DNA of 64,000 nt. It comes from an uncultured Clostridia bacterium (GTDB lineage Bacteria; Bacillota; Clostridia; Christensenellales; Aristaeellaceae). The notes below the pieces were generated by a model. The model searched no databases and was not told the DNA's origin. It saw only the letters and a program-made list of their open reading frames with translations. Positions 59,782 through 64,000 of this stretch are shown here, piece by piece (positions within the stretch are counted from its first letter, which is position 1; each line of letters opens with the position of its first letter). The translations under genes were made by a program, and so were the position numbers. The stretch covers positions 1 to 64,000 of the forward strand of contig CAMJUL010000003.1 of NCBI GenBank assembly GCA_946408995.1. The letters run 5' to 3'.

Positions 59782-59811
59782 TTGACACATTTCCTCTGTT
59801 TGGTGTAGAAT
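59782..59811 (+). promoter_or_regulatory. Promoter of serine recombinase
   Basis: TTGACA (59782-59787) - 18 bp - TAGAAT (59806-59811). Confidence 0.65.
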
Positions 59812-59841
59812 GATACCATCAAGCGAGAGGAGCGGAAGATC

Positions 59842-60435
59842 ATGGCGAACGTTGGATATATCCGGGTCAGCACCGAAGGCCAGAATACGGCAAGGCAGGA
59901 TTCCAAAGTCCGGGAGATGTGTGATAAAGTGTTTACGGAAAAGATTTCAGGGAAAAACACCAACCGCCCCGAGTTGCAGAAAATGTTGGAGTATGTTCGT
60001 GAGGGGGACACCGTGATAGTAGAAAGCTACAGCCGTTTCAGCCGGAACACCAAGGACCTGTTGGAGTTGGTATCCGAGTTGGAGGAAAAAGGCGTCGCTT
60101 TCATCTCACTCAAGGAGAATGTGGACACGACAACCCCACAGGGGAAACTGATCTTTACCGTGTTCGCGGGGCTTGCCCAGTTTGAGAGGGAGCAGACGTT
60201 GCAGAGGCAAGCAGAAGGAATTGCCGAAGCCAAACGGGAAGATGCCGCACTTAAAGCAGCAGGACAGCAAGCCAAGCACTATAAAGGCCGGAAGCCGATA
60301 GAGGTTGATTCAGGAGCGTTTGAGGCTGAATGCAGACGCTGGAGAGCAGGAGAGCAGACCGCCAAGGAGACAATGGAGCGTCTCAGTTTAAAACCAAATA
60401 CCTTTTACCGGAAGGTTAAAGAAGCGGGGATATAA
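59842..60435 (+). CDS. Serine recombinase (resolvase/invertase family)
   Basis: VGYIRVSTEGQNTARQ; VIVESYSRFSRNTKDLLELV; FTVFAGLAQFERE; C-terminal HTH. Confidence 0.93.
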   Translation: MANVGYIRVSTEGQNTARQDSKVREMCDKVFTEKISGKNTNRPELQKMLEYVREGDTVIVESYSRFSRNTKDLLELVSELEEKGVAFISLKENVDTTTPQGKLIFTVFAGLAQFEREQTLQRQAEGIAEAKREDAALKAAGQQAKHYKGRKPIEVDSGAFEAECRRWRAGEQTAKETMERLSLKPNTFYRKVKEAGI

Positions 60436-60549
60436 ACTCCGCTTTTTTCATGCTCTCCCCGCTGGAGGGACCGCAGGACCGGGGAACGGGAGCGGGAGCC
60501 AGGACCAGCCGGAAAGAGACGGTGTAATGTATTACAAAGTACCTTGTTA

Positions 60550-60578
60550 TTGACAATACAAGCAGGTTATGGTATAAT
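60550..60578 (+). promoter_or_regulatory. Perfect-consensus sigma70 promoter
   Basis: TTGACA - 17 bp - TATAAT. Confidence 0.85.
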
Positions 60579-60584
60579 GTTAGT

Positions 60585-60726
60585 TGAGCAGAGGCGCTCA
60601 CTGTTTGCCAAGGGGCCGATAATTCATCCTCTCCTGTTTTCCCTTTCGCAGCGCCGGGGAGCCGCTTCTCCCAAGCGCGGGGGCCGCCCGTGCGGACCGG
60701 ATCATACCGGGGGCGGCTCCCTTTTC
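60585..60726 (+). ncRNA. Candidate structured small RNA/leader within the element
   Basis: Downstream of the consensus promoter; hairpins tgagc-agaggc-gctca and gcgc-cggggag...ctccc-aagcgc; terminator-like gccgccc...gggcggctccctttt; no convincing coding ORF. Confidence 0.5.
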
Positions 60727-61082
60727 ATACCAGCCCCGTTTTTTATTCGCCGCAAAGAATTTTCCGGCTGTCTCCCCGGATGCAGTCCCCCAGGCGCATT
60801 TATTCCGTGTTGTGCACTCACAAGACGAAAGCGTCGCGAATTTCGCGTTTTTCCAGAGCACCCTATGAAACACACCACCCCGAAGGGAAGGCCGAATGTC
60901 GGCAGAATTTCCGCATGAACACAGGGCATTCCGAAAAACGCACAGAAACGCCCCTGTTTTCGTTTTTCCACAAAGCATGACCATTTTATCGTCCGAGAAT
61001 GACGAAAGCCCTTCTACCCCCTTAAAAATGCCAAATTTAGACATTTGAAAGTCAAAGTCAGTCAAAGAAAGGACAGTTCACT

Positions 61083-61331
61083 ATGCAAATGGACCTTACG
61101 CCCGCCGATTGGGCGATGTTGAAACGGATCATGTCAAACGGAATTTTCGTTTTGGACAGAACAAATAAAATCATCAGCAAGGACCGAACAGTCACCGCCG
61201 AGATTCCCAAGGAATTGTTTGACCAAGTGAAGAACATCCTCCAGCAGAGCGGATACCAACTGATAGACAGGGACTCTCACAAGCTGGAGGATATCACCGG
61301 GGGAGCAATTTCCAGGATGCTGGAGGTATAA
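61083..61331 (+). CDS. Small hypothetical protein (82 aa)
   Basis: MQMDLTPADWAMLKRIMSNGIFVLDRTNKIISKDRTVTAEIPKELFDQVKNILQQ; SD gaaaggac; followed closely by an HTH gene. Confidence 0.55.
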   Translation: MQMDLTPADWAMLKRIMSNGIFVLDRTNKIISKDRTVTAEIPKELFDQVKNILQQSGYQLIDRDSHKLEDITGGAISRMLEV

Positions 61332-61335
61332 GCCC

Positions 61336-61623
61336 TTGAAAACGTACAAGTTGCCGTCCGGGCCCGTTACGCTCTATGATACAGCGGATGCCGCCCGTAT
61401 GCTCCAGGTCTCTACCCGGACCGTCTGGAATTTGGTCCACCGTGGCAGGATCAGAGCCGAGAAAGTGGGCGGCTCAAAATGGATGTTTACCGAGTCAGCG
61501 CTTGCGGAGTATCTCCAGGGGAAAGCAGCCAAGCGCCCCAAGCAGATGCACCGCTACCACCGGGACGAAGAAGCATCAGAGGATGGACCCTTTATCCGGG
61601 AGAATGAGGAGACGCTTTTTTGA
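61336..61623 (+). CDS. Excisionase-family helix-turn-helix DNA-binding protein
   Basis: LYDTADAARMLQVSTRTVWNLVHRGRIRAEKVGGSKWMFTESALAEYLQG. Confidence 0.85.
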   Translation: MKTYKLPSGPVTLYDTADAARMLQVSTRTVWNLVHRGRIRAEKVGGSKWMFTESALAEYLQGKAAKRPKQMHRYHRDEEASEDGPFIRENEETLF

Positions 61624-61650
61624 TAGGCTCCCATCATACAAGCCGATTTT

Positions 61651-61679
61651 TGGCAAAACCTCATTTTGAGGTTTTGCCA
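61651..61679. repeat. Perfect 13-bp inverted repeat with 3-nt loop
   Basis: tggcaaaacctca-ttt-tgaggttttgcca. Confidence 0.9.
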
Positions 61680-61778
61680 CTCCTTCCCATCCCCGCCCGT
61701 ATGGAGCCGATGCTAAATATATCACGTCCGTTTGATAAATGTACAACCTCAAGTAAATGCAAGATATAACTCAATTCG

Positions 61779-61816
61779 CCGTAAACGCCATTTATTTGCC
61801 GTTTGACGGCTTTTTC
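61779..61816 (+). terminator. Terminator-like hairpin
   Basis: gccgtaaacg...cgtttgacggc then tttttccttttt. Confidence 0.5.
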
Positions 61817-62203
61817 CTTTTTAGTGTGCAGTTTATCGTCCGAGCATGGAAAAACGCAGGAAGCCCCCTTAAAATGGTAAATACAGCATAGTCCGAAAGA
61901 ACGAGGAGAAAAGACAAAATAGAAACGGTTAGAGATATTGAACTATGACGGGGACGGGAAGGAATTACCTACCGCCGTTTGTTCCAAACAAACTGAATCC
62001 TATGGAATTATTTGTCAGTGGAATTGGAAAAGAGTGGAAAGCATCCGCACATCATTTCCACCTCAATTTATACCTCAGTTACATAAAAAACGCATTTGAC
62101 GTGTTCACAAATAGTTGACTAATGGAAATGGGAGTCCTTGATTTTCAAGGGCTCCCTGTAAACATATCAGACGAAAAACACACAGAAAATGGTCTGCCGC
62201 TCT

Positions 62204-62250
62204 TTCAAATCTCTCCACCCAGACCAACGCAAAAGCCTTGAAATCATTGG
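62204..62250 (+). repeat. attR: 47-bp direct repeat
   Basis: Identical to 56021-56067. Confidence 0.93.
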
Positions 62251-62277
62251 GTTTCAAGGTTTTTTTGTATATAAAAG

Positions 62278-62313
62278 CCGCCTCCTGTCTGCCTCATTTG
62301 AAACAGGAGGCGG
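62278..62313 (-). terminator. Intrinsic terminator for the minus-strand alanyl-tRNA editing gene
   Basis: ccgcctcctgt...acaggaggcgg, with minus-strand cttttata after the stem. Confidence 0.6.
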
Positions 62314-62437
62314 ATCCATCTGCCGCTTCTTCACGCCGACGAACTGTTCGGGGCAGCCCCCATTCCTGAACCTGGAAACGGACCCCCGGAAAACATCAGT
62401 ATGTTTTGAAAGAAAAACCCATCAGCGTCAGGGCTCG

Positions 62438-63670
62438 TCAATGCATTCCCTGACACGCGGACCCGGGCGGCATGAGCATGTCAAAGAGCGCGCGAACGGC
62501 CGCCCTGTCCGCGATTTTGCCCTGTACCAAATGCGCTCTTCCCCCGCCGCGGATCCCCGGGACTTTCCGGATCAATTCGTTCAGGGAAAGGGGGACATCC
62601 TGCGACGACGCGAGGACAAAGGAGATGTCTTCAGCCTGGTCGGATACGCAAAGCACGATCCTGTTCCCGGTTCGGATCATCCTTGACACACAGTCGATCG
62701 GCACCTGCCGGTCCATCCAGGGAATCTCAAGAAAACAAGCTTCCGTACCCGTTCCAAGTACGACGCGGTTCTGCTCGCTTGCACGGATCCATTGATCCGC
62801 CAGAAGCCGGTTCTGCTTCTCAAGCTGCTTTTTCAACGCCGCGGTCTCCGCCGCAAGCTTGTCCAGAGTGCCCGGAAGGTCTTCCAGCGCGCAGGAGAGC
62901 TTCTCCGCGCATTGCTTCCCGATCCGATAGGCCCCGCCCAGGAAGGCCTCGGCCCGCTGTCCGCAGACAAAGCGGAATCGGGCTTTCCCTTTGGATGGGA
63001 ACACCGACAAAATCTTGATCTGCCCGATCATCCCGCTCCTTGGGGGATGCGTGCCTCCGCAGGCACAGTATTCAAAATCCCCATAGGCTACGACGCGGAC
63101 ATGCTCCCTGACCGTCGGCGGTTTTCTGAGCGGAAGAGCCGCCAGTTCCTCTTCCCCGGGAAACCAGCAGCGGACCGGCACATCCATCCGGATCTGCGTG
63201 TTGACTTCTGTTTCAAGTCTTTCAATTTCTGCTTCTGTCAGGTGGCAGCGCCCGTCCGGCATGGTTACATCGATGGTGGCGTCCTCCCTGCCTGTGTGCA
63301 GCCCGATGGTCGTTCCCCGCAGGATCCGCCATACAGCACCGGCCAGAAGGTGTTCCCCTCCATGCTGTTCCATATGGTCACGCCGTCTCTCCCAATCGAT
63401 TTTTCCATGGACCCCCTGGCCCTCCTCAAGCGCTTGAGCGCACAGATGCCAGACCTCGCCTTTTTCATCGCACTGGGTATCCAATATCCGCACGCTCTGC
63501 CCGTCCCCCAGGATAAAATAGCCCGTATCCCCCGGCTGTCCCCCGGATTCCGGGTAAAAAGCCGAACGGTCCAGACAGATATTCCAGCCGCTGTCCGTCT
63601 TGACGCTCCGGGTCACATGTCCGTCAAATTCTGTCAGAAGTGCGTTGTCGTAATAAAGGCGTTCCGTCAT
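62438..63670 (-). CDS. Alanyl-tRNA editing (AlaX-type) protein with DHHA1-like C-terminus
   Basis: DRSAFYPESGGQPGDTGYF; HMEQHGGEHLLAGA; EYCACGGTHPPRSGMIG; C-terminal GGGRAHLVQGKI. Confidence 0.9.
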   Translation of the reverse strand: MTERLYYDNALLTEFDGHVTRSVKTDSGWNICLDRSAFYPESGGQPGDTGYFILGDGQSVRILDTQCDEKGEVWHLCAQALEEGQGVHGKIDWERRRDHMEQHGGEHLLAGAVWRILRGTTIGLHTGREDATIDVTMPDGRCHLTEAEIERLETEVNTQIRMDVPVRCWFPGEEELAALPLRKPPTVREHVRVVAYGDFEYCACGGTHPPRSGMIGQIKILSVFPSKGKARFRFVCGQRAEAFLGGAYRIGKQCAEKLSCALEDLPGTLDKLAAETAALKKQLEKQNRLLADQWIRASEQNRVVLGTGTEACFLEIPWMDRQVPIDCVSRMIRTGNRIVLCVSDQAEDISFVLASSQDVPLSLNELIRKVPGIRGGGRAHLVQGKIADRAAVRALFDMLMPPGSACQGMH

Positions 63671-63759
63671 GAGCTCCCTTCCTTTCCCGCAGGCGGCAAA
63701 ACGCATGTTTTCATAGCAAAGAATAGCAAAGGAACCCCGTTAAGTCAATGCGCCTTGTA

Positions 63760-63788
63760 TTGACAAACCGGCAGGGGACAGATAAAAT
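63760..63788 (+). promoter_or_regulatory. Promoter of TetR-family gene
   Basis: TTGACA - 17 bp - TAAAAT. Confidence 0.7.
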
Positions 63789-63907
63789 ATGTACCATCGT
63801 CTGTTTTGGGGTCCGTCCCGCCCGCCGCGGACGGCCGGCGCCCCAGGAGGCGTATCTCCATTCATACGGTTCTCTTGGAGGCTGAACCGTTTACGGGAGG
63901 TCCTAAG

Positions 63908-64000
63908 GTGCTGAAAGGCGATTTAAAAAAGCAGGCTATTCTGGATACCGCCGAAAAGCTTTTTTTTGAGAAAGGCTACTCGTCCACAACCATCGACGAC
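63908..64000 (+). CDS. TetR/AcrR family regulator, N-terminal part only (runs off window)
   Basis: VLKGDLKKQAILDTAEKLFFEKGYSSTTIDD; GTG start with gggaggtcctaag. Confidence 0.8.
   Translation, partial: MLKGDLKKQAILDTAEKLFFEKGYSSTTIDD

Larger units (their letters stand above)
56021..62250. mobile_element. Integrative element in tRNA-Pro(GGG), ~6.2 kb
   Basis: Flanking 47-bp direct repeats overlapping the tRNA 3' end; integrase next to attL; excisionase-like HTH gene near attR; serine recombinase inside. Confidence 0.9.

Noticed and set aside
62204-62226. Possible additional tRNA at attR
   Set aside because: Only the last ~23 nt of tRNA-Pro are present (att duplicate); no D or anticodon arms.
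56021-62250. Defence or toxin-antitoxin cargo in the element
   Set aside because: No recognisable restriction, Abi, retron, CBASS or TA motifs in the supported ORFs; cannot claim one from sequence reading.
62189-62686. ORF MVCRSFKSLHPDQRKSLEIIGFQG
   Set aside because: Begins in the attR tRNA fragment and runs antisense to the alanyl-tRNA editing gene; artefact of the att duplication.

Overview
The window is a Gram-positive, Clostridia-like chromosome segment, judged from gene content and order; the exact taxon is not determinable from the sequence alone. Most of it is housekeeping operons: hslUV-trmFO-topA; yebC; polC-ispG-rseP-dxr-cdsA-uppS-frr; deoB-punA; darA-holB-ricT; rsmA-rsgA-prkC-prpC-rlmN-rsmB-fmt-def-priA-coaBC-rpoZ-gmk-remA-yicC. 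There is also a plant-polysaccharide theme (GH51, GH10 and GH2 enzymes), a MATE transporter, rnpB and three tRNAs. The clearest accessory region is a compact ~6.2 kb integrative element at 56.0-62.25 kb, inserted in the 3' end of tRNA-Pro(GGG). It is bounded by a perfect 47-bp direct repeat (56021-56067 and 62204-62250). It encodes a tyrosine integrase, a serine recombinase, two excisionase/AlpA-like HTH proteins, a DnaG-type zinc-finger protein without an evident TOPRIM domain, and several uncharacterised small proteins. It also carries unexplained non-coding structure: a perfect-consensus promoter feeding a structured GC-rich RNA candidate, an iteron-like nested dyad, a 24-bp perfect palindrome, and candidate res and arm sites. 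No relaxase, capsid or obvious defence cargo is visible. This element is the best candidate for something undescribed. Other points of interest are a large SdrD-B-like repeat surface protein without a visible anchor, a C39-like secreted protein, a zinc-ribbon/AAA+ gene pair, and perfect hairpins embedded in coding sequence.
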